A stretch of DNA of 64,000 bases from JAGNDO01 sp963704975 (lineage in GTDB: Bacteria; Chloroflexota; Anaerolineae; Caldilineales; Caldilineaceae). The position numbers and the translations under genes are program-made. Under the pieces are notes generated by a model. The model saw nothing but the letters and a program-made list of their open reading frames with translations. It was not told the DNA's origin and did no database searches. The stretch spans positions 89,611-153,610 of the forward strand of contig CAVPIK010000045.1 of assembly GCA_963704975.1 (NCBI GenBank), read 5' to 3'. Below, piece by piece: positions 30,573-41,324 of the stretch. How positions within the stretch are numbered: the first letter of the stretch is position 1; each line of letters opens with the position of its first letter.

Positions 30573-30859
30573 GGCGGCTCGCTCTCTGGAAAATTGATTC
30601 GGCTTACTTTTTAACAGTATATCGCTAGTTGCCTGATCGATTCCTTGCGGAACGCTTACAGAATATCATAGTATTTTGGTAAATTTCTGCGTACTTTCAC
30701 GGAGAAAAGCGCAGGGATTGCCCGTAGTTTTTGATATATTTGTACGTAGTTGGCAAGATTGGGCTTCAACACAGACTCAGCCAAGCGAAAACATGTGGCG
30801 TCAATCGCCAAAGGGGGCTGGAAGAAATCTTTGAGCCATACGGATTTGTTTTCTTCTCA
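30573..30859. other. AT-richer intergenic region
   Basis: No gene, RNA or clear promoter recognised. Base composition is clearly more AT-rich than the flanks. Confidence 0.5.
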
Positions 30860-30926
30860 ACCACGGAAGACACGAAATACACGGAAATTTCTCCATTTCT
30901 TCCGTGTATTTCGTGTCTTCCGTGGT
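30860..30926. repeat. ACGGAAGACACG inverted repeat
   Basis: 27-bp perfect arms (ACCACGGAAGACACGAAATA core and complement), 13-base loop; the units have about 9-base period. Confidence 0.8.
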
Positions 30927-30956
30927 CAAAACACAGGTTGCGAACACGCCCAACAA

Positions 30957-30993
30957 AAACGGGGGAGACAACATGATGTTGTCTCCCCCGTTT
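30957..30993 (-). terminator. Terminator of the molybdenum oxidoreductase operon
   Basis: 18-bp perfect stem AAACGGGGGAGACAACAT and complement with a one-base loop, 37 bases past the large subunit stop. Confidence 0.8.
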
Positions 30994-31030
30994 CTATTCA
31001 CCCTTTCACCCCTTCACCCGCTCCCCCACC

Positions 31031-33251
31031 TCACCCCTGCACCCGCTCCACCGTCAACGGCAACCGGCGCACCCGCACACCCGTGAGGGCGAAGAGGGCA
31101 TTGGCGATGGCCGGGGCCGTGGGGCCGATGGCCGGTTCGCCCACGCCCCGGGGGACGCCGTCCCCGGCTTCCAGCAGGACCACGTCGATCTGGGGCGATT
31201 CTTTCATGGTCAACAGGGGATAGGTGTCAAAGTTGGCGGGCTGCACCTTGCCGTCGGCCACCGTGATCTCTTCCAGCAAGGCCGAGCCGAGGCCCCAGAT
31301 GATGTTGCCCTGGACCTGGGCCGTGGCCCCGTCCGGGTTGATCACCAGGCCGCAATCCATGGCCGCGCTGATGCGGTGCACCCGCACCCGGCCATCCTCG
31401 CCGATGGAGACCTCGGCCACCTGGGCCACCGCCGTGTCCACATCCGTGCAACAGGCGATGCCCCTGGCCCGGCCAGCGGGCACGGGCGTGTCCCAGCCGG
31501 CCAGATCCGCGGCGGCCTGGAGGACCTTGGCCATGCGCTGATCGTTGAATTCATCGGTCAGGTGGGCCAGGCGGAAGGCCAGGGGGTCCTGGCCCGCCAG
31601 ATGGGCCAGCTCATCCACAAAGCTCTCCACGGCGAAGGCGTTGGGCATCAACCCCAGCCCCCGCCAGGACGCGGTGGCGATGGGCAGGATGGATCGCCAG
31701 GCCAGGGTGCGCCGGTTGGGAATGCCGCCATAGTGGATGGCCCCGCCCCGCCACGCCCCAAAGTCCGCGCCCAGCACGCGTGGCGGCGATGCCTGGGAAG
31801 AAGGCGAAGAGCACGTCGCCGCTGGCCTGGCGATGCTCGATGGCCGTGATCTTGCCGTTTTCGTCCAGCTTGGCAAAGAGCTTGTTGCGCACGGGCGGGC
31901 GGAAGTAGCCGCTGCGCATCTCCTCCGTGCGGTCCCAGCCCACATGCACGGGCACGCCGGCGGCCTGGGAGAGAATCGCCGCCTCCCGTGCGGCCTGGGA
32001 GACGCTTTTGCGCCCAAAGCCGCCGCCCAAAAAGGTGGGGATGACTTCGACCTGCTCGCTTTTGAAGCCGAGGGCCTCGGCCACATTCCCGGCGGTGGAG
32101 TTTTGGGCCTGGGTGGAGGCCCAGACCGTGGCCTTGTCGCCCACCACATTGGCCAGATGCGGCCTGGGTTTCAAGGGAAGCATGGGCTGCCAGGGGTGTG
32201 AAATACTCGGCGCTGAGACTGGCTCCATCGGCCAACAACCGGGGGGCGTCGCCTTCCTTCTGCACCGTGACACCCCCACCGTCGCCGATGGCCACCAGAT
32301 CTTCGATCTCCGCCTGTTGCCAGAGCTTGCCCTCGTCCCACACAATGTCCATCTGGTTGACGCCCACACGGGCCGCGGCCCGACTGGTGGCCACCACACC
32401 GGCGAAGTCATCCTTTATGACAACCTGCACCACGCCATCAACCTGCATGGCCGTGCCCTCGGCCGCGCTGACCAGCTTGGCTTCGAGCGTGGGCGGACGG
32501 GCCACCGCGCCGTAGAGCATGCCGTCCATGCGCATGTCAAAGCCGTAGACGGCCTGGCCGGTCACCTTGGCCGGGATATCCACCCGGGGCTTGGACTGGC
32601 CGATGACGGTGAAGTCGGCCACGGCCTTGAGGGCGGGGGCCTCCTCCGGCACTTCCCAGGCGGGCTGACGGGCCACGAGATCGCCGTAGGTCAGGCGCTG
32701 GGTGGGGTCGCCCACCACCTGCACGCCGCCGTCCACCGCTTCCAGGCTGGTGACGGGCAGGGACAGGGCCACCGCGGCCTCGCCCACAAGCAGGGTGCGC
32801 AGGATGGCCGCGGCCTCCCGCAGAGGTCCGTAGCTTGACGTGACCGAATTGCTGGCCCCGGTGCCAAAGCTATCCGCGGGGCCGACGTGGGTGCTGGCCT
32901 GTTGCACGTCCAACTGCTCCCAGGGGATGGCCAACTCCTCCGCGCCGATCTGGGCGATGGCCGTGTGGATGCCCTGGCCCATCTCCACCTTGGGCACAAA
33001 GAGACGCACCCGGTTGTCCGGGCTGACCTCGAACCAGGCCGTGGGATCGTTGGCAAAGCCCCCCGGCCCGGCCGCGCCGTCGAGAAAGCGGGCCGCGGTC
33101 AAGCGCAGGGCGGGCACGCCAAAGACAAAGCCCAGGGCCAAGCCGCCCCCGGCGATGCCCGTGCCGATCAGGAAGCCGCGGCGGGAGGGTCGCCAGCGGC
33201 GTTTCTTTGGTTGCTTTGTTGATTGGTTGATTGGTTGATTTTTGTGGTCAT
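31031..33251 (-). CDS. Molybdopterin-binding large subunit, isoquinoline-oxidoreductase (IorB) type (multiple frameshifts)
   Basis: About 740 residues assembled from frames changing near 33210, 32170 and 31780. The N-terminus carries a Tat signal: P-S-R-R-G-F-L-I-G-T-G-I-A-G-G-G. Molybdenum-cofactor motifs: K-V-E-M-G-Q-G-I-H-T, F-L-G-G-G-F-G-R-K, and G-V-G-E-P-A-I-G-P-T-A-P-A-I with the catalytic glutamate. It oxidises aldehydes or N-heterocycles; the Tat signal implies a location outside the membrane. The ATG overlaps the iron-sulfur subunit stop (ATGA). Just after the ATG, an octamer array puts the start out of frame with the Tat signal (see findings). No FAD subunit is present. Confidence 0.85.
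33216..33241. repeat. TTGATTGG octamer tract inside the large-subunit start
   Basis: About three TTGATTGG units (CCAATCAA on the coding strand) lie within the first 12 codons. Eight is not a multiple of three, so unit changes shift the frame. Confidence 0.75.
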
Positions 33252-33737
33252 GCGGGCACCTCCAGGGTGATGGGGGCGCGGGCGGCGAGTTGACCGGCGG
33301 CTTGGGTGACGGCGTCTTTGATGCGCACGTAGCAGCCGCAGCGGCAGTAGTTTTGGCCCATGGCCTCGACGATCTGCTCTTCGCTGGGGTTGGGGGTGGC
33401 GGCCAGGAAGGCGGAGGCCGTGCATGATCTGGCCGCTCATGCACCAGCCGCACTGGGGCACCTGGTTGTCGATGAAGGCTTGCTGGACCGGGTGCAGGAC
33501 TTCCCCGTCGGCCAGGCCCTCGATGGTGCGGATCTGCTTGCCCGCCACCACCTGCACGGGGGTGATGCACGAGCGGGTGGCCACGCCATCCACATGCACG
33601 GTGCAGGATCCGCAGATCCCCGCGCCGCAGCCAAACTTCGTCCCGGTCATCCCCAGCTCGTCCCGCAGGTACCACAACAGGAGATCCGCCGAATCATCGG
33701 CCACCTGGTATGTCTTGTCGTTGATAATCAAATCCAT
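33248..33737 (-). CDS. 2Fe-2S small subunit, IorA/CoxS type (frameshifted once)
   Basis: About 162 residues after joining near 33425. Plant-type cluster motif C-G-A-G-I-C-G-S-C with a later C, then the second domain C-G-W-C and C-R-C-G-C-Y. Starts M-D-L-I-I-N-D-K-T-Y. Transfers electrons from the molybdenum subunit encoded next; probably exported as a complex by the partner's Tat signal. Confidence 0.92.
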
Positions 33738-33931
33738 CGGTATAGATGCCTTTCTCTTGGGGTAAGTCTGACGCGCAAAGATACACACAGAATTCACAAA
33801 GGCACGAAATCTTTGCCTTCTGATTCTTTCGATTTGTGAAGAATCGTGAAAATCTGTGCTCTTTGTGGTAAATCTTTGTGCGACGTTGTACCGCACTTTA
33901 CCGGCAAATGGCCGGGGAGACAGTAGGAATG

Positions 33932-34739
33932 CTACCGTTTCTTGGCGATCTTCTCGGCCCGCAGCCGGGCGTATTCCCGATCCAGGGTCTCGGTGATCAG
34001 GGTCTCGGTTTGGCTGGCCAGGAGCGCGGCGTCGTCCGTCGGGCTTGGGGTAGAGGGTGGGGAAGGTGATCAGCTTGATGCGGATGGGGCCGGGATAGCA
34101 GGCCGTGCGCCACAGGGAGGTCATCAGCGCCTCCCCCTGGCCGCCCCGCCAGATGATGGTCTCCAGGGGATCGTAGACCACGGCGCAGGGCAGGATGGGG
34201 ATGTGCTCCTCGATGGCGACCTGAAAGGCCCCCTTGCGGAAGGGGTAGACATGGTCCCCCGGCCCCAGCCGCCCCTCCGGGTAGAGGACGATGGGCGGAC
34301 GTTTGTCCATGCGATAGCTGCGGGCCAAGGCCTGGCGCGCCCCATTGCGGGAGGCCCGGTCATCCCGCACCACAAAGACCGTGCCGATGGCCTGGGCGAT
34401 CCAGCCGATCAGGGGCCGTCGCCGCACCTCGATGGCGGCCAGGAAGCGGGCGGGCACAAAATAGAGCACGGTGATGATGTCCAAGGCCGAGCAGTGGTTG
34501 GGGAAGATAAAGCCATGATGGCGCACCAGCCGCCAGGGGTCCTCCACCTGGATCTTGATGTTGAAGATGGCCACAAAGAGCCGGGCCAGCAAGGTCACCG
34601 GCCACGCCGCCAACCTCACCCGGCGGATGCGGATGGGCAGCACCGTGGCGACCAGGATCACCAACATCCCCATGAGGATGGCGAGGGTGATGGCGGCGAG
34701 GCGGTAGAAGCCGAGGATGGGGCGGAGAAGGTTGGGCAT
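33932..34739 (-). CDS. 1-acylglycerol-3-phosphate acyltransferase family (PlsC-like; frameshifted once)
   Basis: About 270 residues; the frame changes near 34045 and the stop is at 33932. Two N-terminal membrane segments, then the acyltransferase motif N-H-C-S-A-L-D and block III Y-P-E-G-R-L-G-P-G. Expected to acylate lysophosphatidate or another glycerol-type acceptor at the membrane. The C-terminal tail is helical (E-T-L-D-R-E-Y-A-R-L-R-A-E-K). A transposase remnant lies just upstream, so its original promoter may be lost. Confidence 0.85.
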
Positions 34740-34754
34740 GGTGGGTGTGGTCCG

Positions 34755-35221
34755 TGTTGCAGGTAGTCAGGATTGCCAAAAGTCGATTGATATAGACGCA
34801 AAGCGTATGAGCGGTGAGCTTTGGTATAGAGACGAGCGCACAGACCCCAGAAAGAATGGGCATGATTGATTTCGATGTTCATCTGTTCGGCCAATTGACC
34901 GTTAACCGTCTCAATAATCTGACGAACCGAGTTGAACAGACGCCGAATATGACGAGGAATTTGCGTTTCTGATGCGTCGAGGCAGCGTTTCCAGGCGAAT
35001 CTCGATTCAATTCAAGAAGTTCAGTCGGCTTTTTCGGCACTGATATAGGCTATCGCCGATGACATCGAGATCTGTGTGTTCGGCCAACATCTCGAAACCA
35101 ACCTCCAGATCCGTTGCGCTGGCAGGTGCCAAGACAAAATCGAGCATCAGTCCACTCGGTGATGAGCGTGTGCAGCTTCGTAGCCGAAAAGGGTCTGTTT
35201 TTGGAAATCGCCCTCCCAAAT
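34755..35221 (-). mobile_element. Transposase remnant, IS982-like, frameshifted
   Basis: Combining minus frames gives a DDE transposase C-terminal part: A-I-S-K-N-R-P-F then K-L-H-T-L-I-T-E-W, L-E-V-G-F-E-M-L-A-E-H-T-D-L-D-V-I-G-D, R-Q-I-I-E-T-V-N-G-Q-L, N-H-A-H-S-F-W-G-L-C-A-R-L-Y-T-K-L-T-A-H-T, I-N-R-L-L and G-N-P-D-Y-L-Q. The layout and the Q-I-E-T-V-N-x-Q-L motif resemble IS982 transposases. No terminal inverted repeats or target duplication seen; the N-terminal half is missing. It abuts the truncated FGE domain at about 35222. Confidence 0.6.
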
Positions 35222-37040
35222 TCGGCGCCAAAGCTGTCCAAACACCCGTAGAACGGGAACATGGAATCTCCTTAGGATACGCCGGAACCGATGGTCGTAT
35301 CTCCTCCACCATTGCCATCGAAGTTACAATGAATCTCCTAGTTCAGGTTGGCGTTTCATTGCCCCAGGGCCATAGCCGCTCCGTCCGGTCCACGGGCCGC
35401 CTTCTCCCACTGGGCCTCTGTTGGCAAAAGCACTCCCGCCCATTTGCAGAATGCCTGGGCATCGTGCCAGGAAACGACAGACAACCGGATGATCTGCCTT
35501 GTCCCAATATGGCTGTCGGGTCCATTGGGATGCTCCAATCCGCGACCCATTTAACATCTGTCCCACTTGGTTCCTATAAAGGCGCGAGCGGACCTTCTCT
35601 TTTCAGCGGTTGTCCGGTAATTGGTTGCCTCAACAAACGACGAAACTGTGCATTGGTAACTGCACCCGGGCAATGCGAAAGGCGGGCAGAGATGGTGTGC
35701 TGGGGCTTCTCGTCGTCCCAGAATCTTCACACCGGGCACATCCACGCTGCCCATGATGAACTCCCCAGCGGGGATCTCCACCCAGTCGAAGTCGATGGGG
35801 AACTGGGGTTTGGGCGGCTCAGGTTTGGGTTCTGGTGTCGAACCTGGGCGGGGGACGGGGATTTTGGCCGGTTTAGACGACGTTGCAGGCACCGGTTGCG
35901 GCGTCAGGACCGAGCAGCGCATCCGCCGCCAGGTCGAAGATCACCCCGTCCGGCGAGCGCATGAAGAGCACGGGCGTGCCCCACTCCAGCGAATGGTTGA
36001 CGACCAAGGCTCATGGCCTTGCGGGCTTCGGCCACGGCAGCGTCCACGGGCAGGTTGTCGGCCAAGGCTCTCGTAAAAGCTCCCGGCAAATTCGCTGGCC
36101 GCCTTGTCGGTGATCTCGTATTGCATGGCCAGGACCGCGGGCAACCCGGCTGCACCAGGGTGGCGGCGGTGCTGGAGAAGATGTCCAGCCGGTCAGACCT
36201 AGCCCCTTCGCAACTATTGAAGAGGACCAGGCGCAGGGATCGATGGTTGGTCAGCAGCCGGGCCAGTTCCGTGGCGCTCAAGGGATCGGGCCGGCCTTCG
36301 CTGTCGGCCAGAACGATCAGCCCTTCGCCCCGCTGTTCGTCGAATCCGCCGTGGCCGATAAAGTGGAAGATGTGCCACGGTCCCTGGCGCATGGCCCGCT
36401 GCAGGTCTCGCCAGCCTTGGCCGGGCAGCCAGGTCAGTTCCACCAAGCCCTTGGCCTGCAAGTCGGCCAGTCCCCGCTCCACCCGCTCCTTTTCCACCGC
36501 CACATCCAGCTCCGTCATCCCCGACGGGCTGGCAACCATGCCCAAAATGCGCAAGGGCGCGGCCACGGCCAGGGGCGGAATGGGCCGGGTCAAGGCCAAA
36601 TAGCGCACCAGGGGCGTATGGCGGGAGAGGCAGAGATACTCGTTGCGCCGGGGATCGTAGAGGAATTCCCAGGGCAGGGCGGCCATGCCTGGGTCCTGAA
36701 TGCGCAGCTTGATCCGCAGACCGGTCTCCTGGTGGGCGGCCCTCGTCCGGCTCTCGTAGAAGGTGGTGCGCACATCCCCCACAAAGAGCATGTCGAAGAG
36801 TTCCTGGCCAAACTCCTGCACCGCCACTTCGTCCGGGGACAACTGCTTGCGCCGCTTTCCGCCGGAGCGCAGGAGGGAGTTCTCCAAGGACGAGCAGCCG
36901 GTTCTTCAGTTCCAGTTCGCTGAACGGCCACGTCAACTCGGCCTTGGCCTCCCCCGCGGGGGAACGCAGCACGGCCACCGGGTAGGTGCGCCGTCGCCGG
37001 GGCCGATCTCGATTTCGAAGTCCAGGTAAGGGGTGGGCAC
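35222..37040 (-). pseudogene. Caspase-like CHAT peptidase fused to FGE-sulfatase domain, truncated
   Basis: From a GTG near 37040: T-P-Y-L-D-F-E-I-E-I then S-P-A-G-E-A and F-S-E-L-E-L-K-N-R-L-L, the usual opening of CHAT proteins. The peptidase has the His-Cys dyad in H-F-I-G-H-G-G-F-D and L-F-N-S-C-E-G-A. A Pro-rich linker leads to an FGE-sulfatase (SUMF1-like) domain: V-E-I-P-A-G-E-F-I-M-G-S, T-N-A-Q-F-R-R, V-S-W-H-D-A-Q-A-F-C-K-W-A, L-P-T-E-A-Q-W-E-K-A-A-R-G, and Y-G-C-L-D where it stops against transposase sequence. At least six frame changes. CHAT-FGE proteins are linked to bacterial caspase-type conflict systems. The last part of the FGE domain is lost. Confidence 0.75.
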
Positions 37041-37173
37041 GATGGTTGGGTCCGTGTTGCGTGGTGCGTGGATGGGTTTGTGGGGAGAATTGTATCATAG
37101 GTGGCCGGGGGTTTGCATCTTATGGTTGTTTTGTGGCGATGAAATCGTACCGCGGATCACACATTTTTGCCTC

Positions 37174-37202
37174 TTGACAAAGCAAAAAAAATATGGGATA
37201 CT
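37174..37202 (+). promoter_or_regulatory. Strong promoter-like sequence
   Basis: TTGACA, 17-base spacer, GATACT; start near 37209, 99 bases before the short ORF at 37308. Confidence 0.65.
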
Positions 37203-37307
37203 CCATCCACGTTGGACGAAGCACACAAATGAGGGTCGAATTCCCGACTTCCCCTCCATACGTCCGGCCTCCTAAACCGCTATCCCATTCATAAGGAGGT
37301 GATGCCC

Positions 37308-37367
37308 ATGGACAGTTGTAATTGTAGTAACCGTTCGGCAGCATCACCTCTGAGTTTCTCAGAATAG
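37308..37367 (+). CDS. 19-residue ORF with a perfect Shine-Dalgarno
   Basis: The ATG follows TAAGGAGGTGAT (37292-37303), a 12-base full complement of the usual 16S rRNA 3-prime end, with GGAGG 8 bases from the ATG. The peptide starts M-D-S-C-N-C-S-N-R and ends S-F-S-E. An in-frame ATG at 37302 is too close to the Shine-Dalgarno. The 3-prime half of the ORF forms one arm of a 12-bp hairpin. Function unknown: small protein, leader peptide, or a sequence whose real job is the RNA structure. Confidence 0.45.
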   Translation: MDSCNCSNRSAASPLSFSE

Positions 37368-37417
37368 ATGCTGCCGAACAAAAATGAGGAACCCTCGCCA
37401 CCGTGGCGGGGGTTTCT
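37333..37417 (+). other. Two hairpins over and after the short ORF
   Basis: Hairpin one: GTTCGGCAGCAT (37333-37344) with ATGCTGCCGAAC (37368-37379), plus inner TCTGAG/CTCAGA. Hairpin two: around 37389-37417, AACCCTCGCCAC with GTGGCGGGGGTT. The second lacks a long T-run. Together they resemble an attenuator or a small structured RNA. Confidence 0.45.
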
Positions 37418-37435
37418 CGCGTCTGGGCATCAGCG

Positions 37436-37708
37436 CCGGTTGAGCCGGGCGGGTTGACCCACTGCGGTTTCGATACGCCCTTCTTCCTGGGGTCGTGCGA
37501 GCGGTTGGGTCAAGCCGGGCTACTCAACCTGCGTTGGCCTCTCGCAGGACTAGCGCCGGTTGAGTAGCCGCCGCCGAGATCTCCGCTGACCATTCAAGTA
37601 CTGGCGGCGTATCGAAACCAGAGCGGGTTGGCACGACTCCGGTTTCGATACGCCCTTTTTCTGGGGTTGTGTGATTGGTGGGATCGAGTCGGGCTACTCA
37701 ACCTACGT
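37436..37708. repeat. GGTTGAGTAGCC/GGTTTCGATACGCC palindromic elements, degenerate copies
   Basis: A partial copy (37436-37530) and a fuller copy (37558-37703). The full one runs GGTTGAGTAGCC, GGCGTATCGAAACC, GGTTTCGATACGCC, GGCTACTCAACC. A near-perfect copy is at 40120-40273. Confidence 0.75.
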
Positions 37709-37722
37709 TGATGCCTCCAAGA

Positions 37723-37752
37723 TTGGAACGGGATAGGGGGCCGTGATATGAT
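37723..37752 (+). promoter_or_regulatory. Promoter upstream of the unknown gene and ettA
   Basis: TTGGAA, 18-base spacer, TATGAT; start near 37759, 39 bases before the ATG at 37798. Confidence 0.55.
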
Positions 37753-37797
37753 GGACCCCGACCTTTTTCGCACATACTCACCCTGCACAGGAAGACC

Positions 37798-38392
37798 ATG
37801 CACGCGCCCGATCAAACTGCTCGACCGACGGATCTCCCGCCCCAGCCCCAGACCATGCGGGCCCGCACGTTGAACGCCCACAGCTTGCGGGGCTTTCGGC
37901 GGCTCTTCATCACCCTGCCCCTGCCGGACGACGCCAGGCTTGATGGCATTTTCCGGGCGGAGTTTGTGGGGCCGGGTTGGCTGCGGGCCATCGGCCCCCA
38001 CAGCCCTGGTCTTGGGCGGCCTGGGCGGATGGTGGGGCAAGCAGTTCGCCGGGGATGGTCGGGGCATGAATGTGGTGCGCCGGGACGGCACCCTGGCCCA
38101 CACCATGCCCGTGCACCCTGGGGCTGGCTGACTCGATGGTGGACCGGCGGCCCTGTCTGGCGGTGACCTACCCGGCGGGCAGCCCCTTCCCCTGGCCCCA
38201 GGTGGTGGACGAACTGCGCTTTTTGGATGACGACACCCTGCTGGGGCTGACCCTCGTCAACATGAGGGGGCTGAACCGGCTGGCTTTTCCGTTTTTGTTG
38301 CATCACACGACAACGAATGATTCACACCTTCCAGGAAGCTTAGAGCTTCCTGGAAGGTTGAACCGCTATTTATCTACACGAAACGAGCATAA

Positions 38393-38396
<4 letters not shown>
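37798..38396 (+). CDS. Unknown conserved-looking protein (two frameshifts)
   Basis: About 175-195 residues assembled across frame changes near 38000 and 38110. Recognisable segments: F-R-A-E-F-V-G-P-G-W-L-R, A-L-V-L-G-G-L-G-G-W-W-G-K-Q-F, R-R-D-G-T-L, and D-D-D-T-L-L-G-L-T-L-V-N-M-R-G-L. The G-G-W-W-G-K-x-F segment vaguely recalls GXWXG/DUF4334 proteins, but I cannot assign a family. The C-terminal end is uncertain because a palindromic repeat lies at 38326-38358; the true stop may be near 38318. ettA follows directly. Confidence 0.5.
38326..38358. repeat. ACCTTCCAGGAAGCT palindrome
   Basis: Perfect 15-bp arms, 3-base loop, between the unknown gene and ettA. It may act as a processing or partial termination hairpin. 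Confidence 0.7.
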
Positions 38397-40069
<1,673 letters not shown>

Positions 40070-40119
40070 GTTCGAGTGTCGAGTATCGTGGTCGTTGACG
40101 GTGATACGCAACAGAGCTA

Positions 40120-40273
40120 GCGCAGGTTGAGTAGCCGCCAACGAGACTTACGTTGATCATTCAGGTTTTGGCGGCGTATCGAAACCGTAGCGGGTTGACC
40201 CGCTACGGTTTCGATACGCCGCCAGCTATTGAATGGTTTATGTGAAATTCGTTGGCGGCTACTCAACCTGCGC
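40120..40273. repeat. Nested palindrome, best copy of the GGTTGAGTAGCC element
   Basis: Outer perfect 23-bp arms (GCGCAGGTTGAGTAGCCGCC core, 40120-40142 and 40251-40273) enclose a perfect 26-bp hairpin (GGCGGCGTATCGAAACCGTA core, 40170-40195 and 40198-40223). Total 154 bp. Confidence 0.9.
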
Positions 40274-40316
40274 TCTACGCTGTGCGAATACTCGATGTAT
40301 AAAAAGGAGTTCGATT

Positions 40317-41144
40317 ATGCCGCCCATTCTCTACGAATCCCACATGCACACGCCCCTGTGCAAGCACGCCCGGGGCGAACCGGAGGCCTATGCCGCGGTG
40401 GCCGAGCAGCGGGGATTGGCCGGGATCATCGTCACCTGTCACAACCCGACCGAGAACGACGCGGTGACGCCCCATGTGCGCATGCGGGTGGACCAGTTTG
40501 ACGAGTATGTGGGCATGGTGGATCGGGCGCGCCGGGCCTGGGCTGGGCGGGTGGATGTGCGCCTGGGCATCGAAAGCGATTTTCTGCCCGGTCAAGAGTC
40601 CTGGCTGGCCCGGCTGCACGACCGGGCGGAGTTTCATCATGTGCTGGGGTCGGTGCATCCCCAGATGCAGATCTACCAAGAGCGCTATCTCAACGGGGAC
40701 GTGCGGGCCTTTCAGCGCCAATATTTCACCCATCTGGCCGAGGCCGCGGAGACCGGGCTGTTCGACACCCTCTCCCACCCGGACATCGTCAAGATCGTGC
40801 ATCCCAAGAAATATCAAGTTGCGCCCCTGCTGGACCACATCCGGGGCTGCCTGGACCGTATCGCCAAGACCGGGATCGGCTATGGAACTCAACACCTCCG
40901 GTCTAAACAAATCCTATCCCGAAATGAACCCCAGCCCCACCATCCTGGCGAGATGCGGGCGCGGGGCATCCCCGTGGTCCTGGGCGCGGATGCCCACGAT
41001 CCCTATCGGGTGGGGGCCAACTATCCGGATGCCCTGGATCTGCTTGAGGCCGCTGGCTACACGCAAATCAGCTTCTTTTTGAATCGAAAACGGCGGGATG
41101 TGGCGATTTCGGCGGTGCGGGAGAGTCTGGCGGTCACAGCATAA
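40317..41144 (+). CDS. PHP-domain histidinol-phosphatase-like protein (two compensating frameshifts)
   Basis: About 275 residues; the ATG at 40317 follows AAAAGGAG. PHP metal motifs: S-H-M-H-T-P-L-C-K-H at the N-terminus, G-I-E-S-D-F, H-H-V-L-G-S-V-H, L-S-H-P-D and G-A-D-A-H-D-P. Between about 40880 and 40955 the frame slips and returns; the other frame gives M-E-L-N-T-S-G-L-N-K-S, the expected family segment. Likely histidinol phosphate phosphatase (HisK type, histidine synthesis) or a related PHP phosphoesterase; no other his genes are nearby. Confidence 0.85.
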   Translation: MPPILYESHMHTPLCKHARGEPEAYAAVAEQRGLAGIIVTCHNPTENDAVTPHVRMRVDQFDEYVGMVDRARRAWAGRVDVRLGIESDFLPGQESWLARLHDRAEFHHVLGSVHPQMQIYQERYLNGDVRAFQRQYFTHLAEAAETGLFDTLSHPDIVKIVHPKKYQVAPLLDHIRGCLDRIAKTGIGYGTQHLRSKQILSRNEPQPHHPGEMRARGIPVVLGADAHDPYRVGANYPDALDLLEAAGYTQISFFLNRKRRDVAISAVRESLAVTA

Positions 41145-41148
41145 ACAT

Positions 41149-41247
41149 GCTCGCTCCCACGCTCTGCGTGGGAGCGGATTGGGGCGCTCCTGCGCCCAGG
41201 GACGCCGGAGCATCCGACCGCATTCCCACGCAGAGCGTGGGAACGAG
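41149..41247. repeat. Composite palindromic repeat, copy 2
   Basis: Palindromes 41152-41176 and 41219-41245 (CCCACGCTCTGCGTGGG cores) around hairpin GGGCGCTCCTGCGCCC (41182-41197), 5 bases after the PHP gene. Same architecture as 3289-3383. Confidence 0.85.
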
Positions 41248-41252
41248 AAGTG

Positions 41253-41299
41253 ATAAAAAGAGTGGCTCGACGCATGATGCGTCGAGCCACTCTTTTTAT
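41253..41299. terminator. Terminator between convergent PHP and C25 genes
   Basis: Perfect 23-bp stem (ATAAAAAGAGTGGCTCGACG core) with a one-base loop and T-runs both ways. Confidence 0.9.
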
Positions 41300-41324
41300 T
41301 ACCCTTTCACCCTTCTCACCCCGC

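Noticed and set aside
37292..37303. Fragment of a 16S rRNA gene end
   Set aside because: Only the 12-base anti-Shine-Dalgarno complement matches; flanking bases do not continue into rRNA, and an ATG stands at the right distance.
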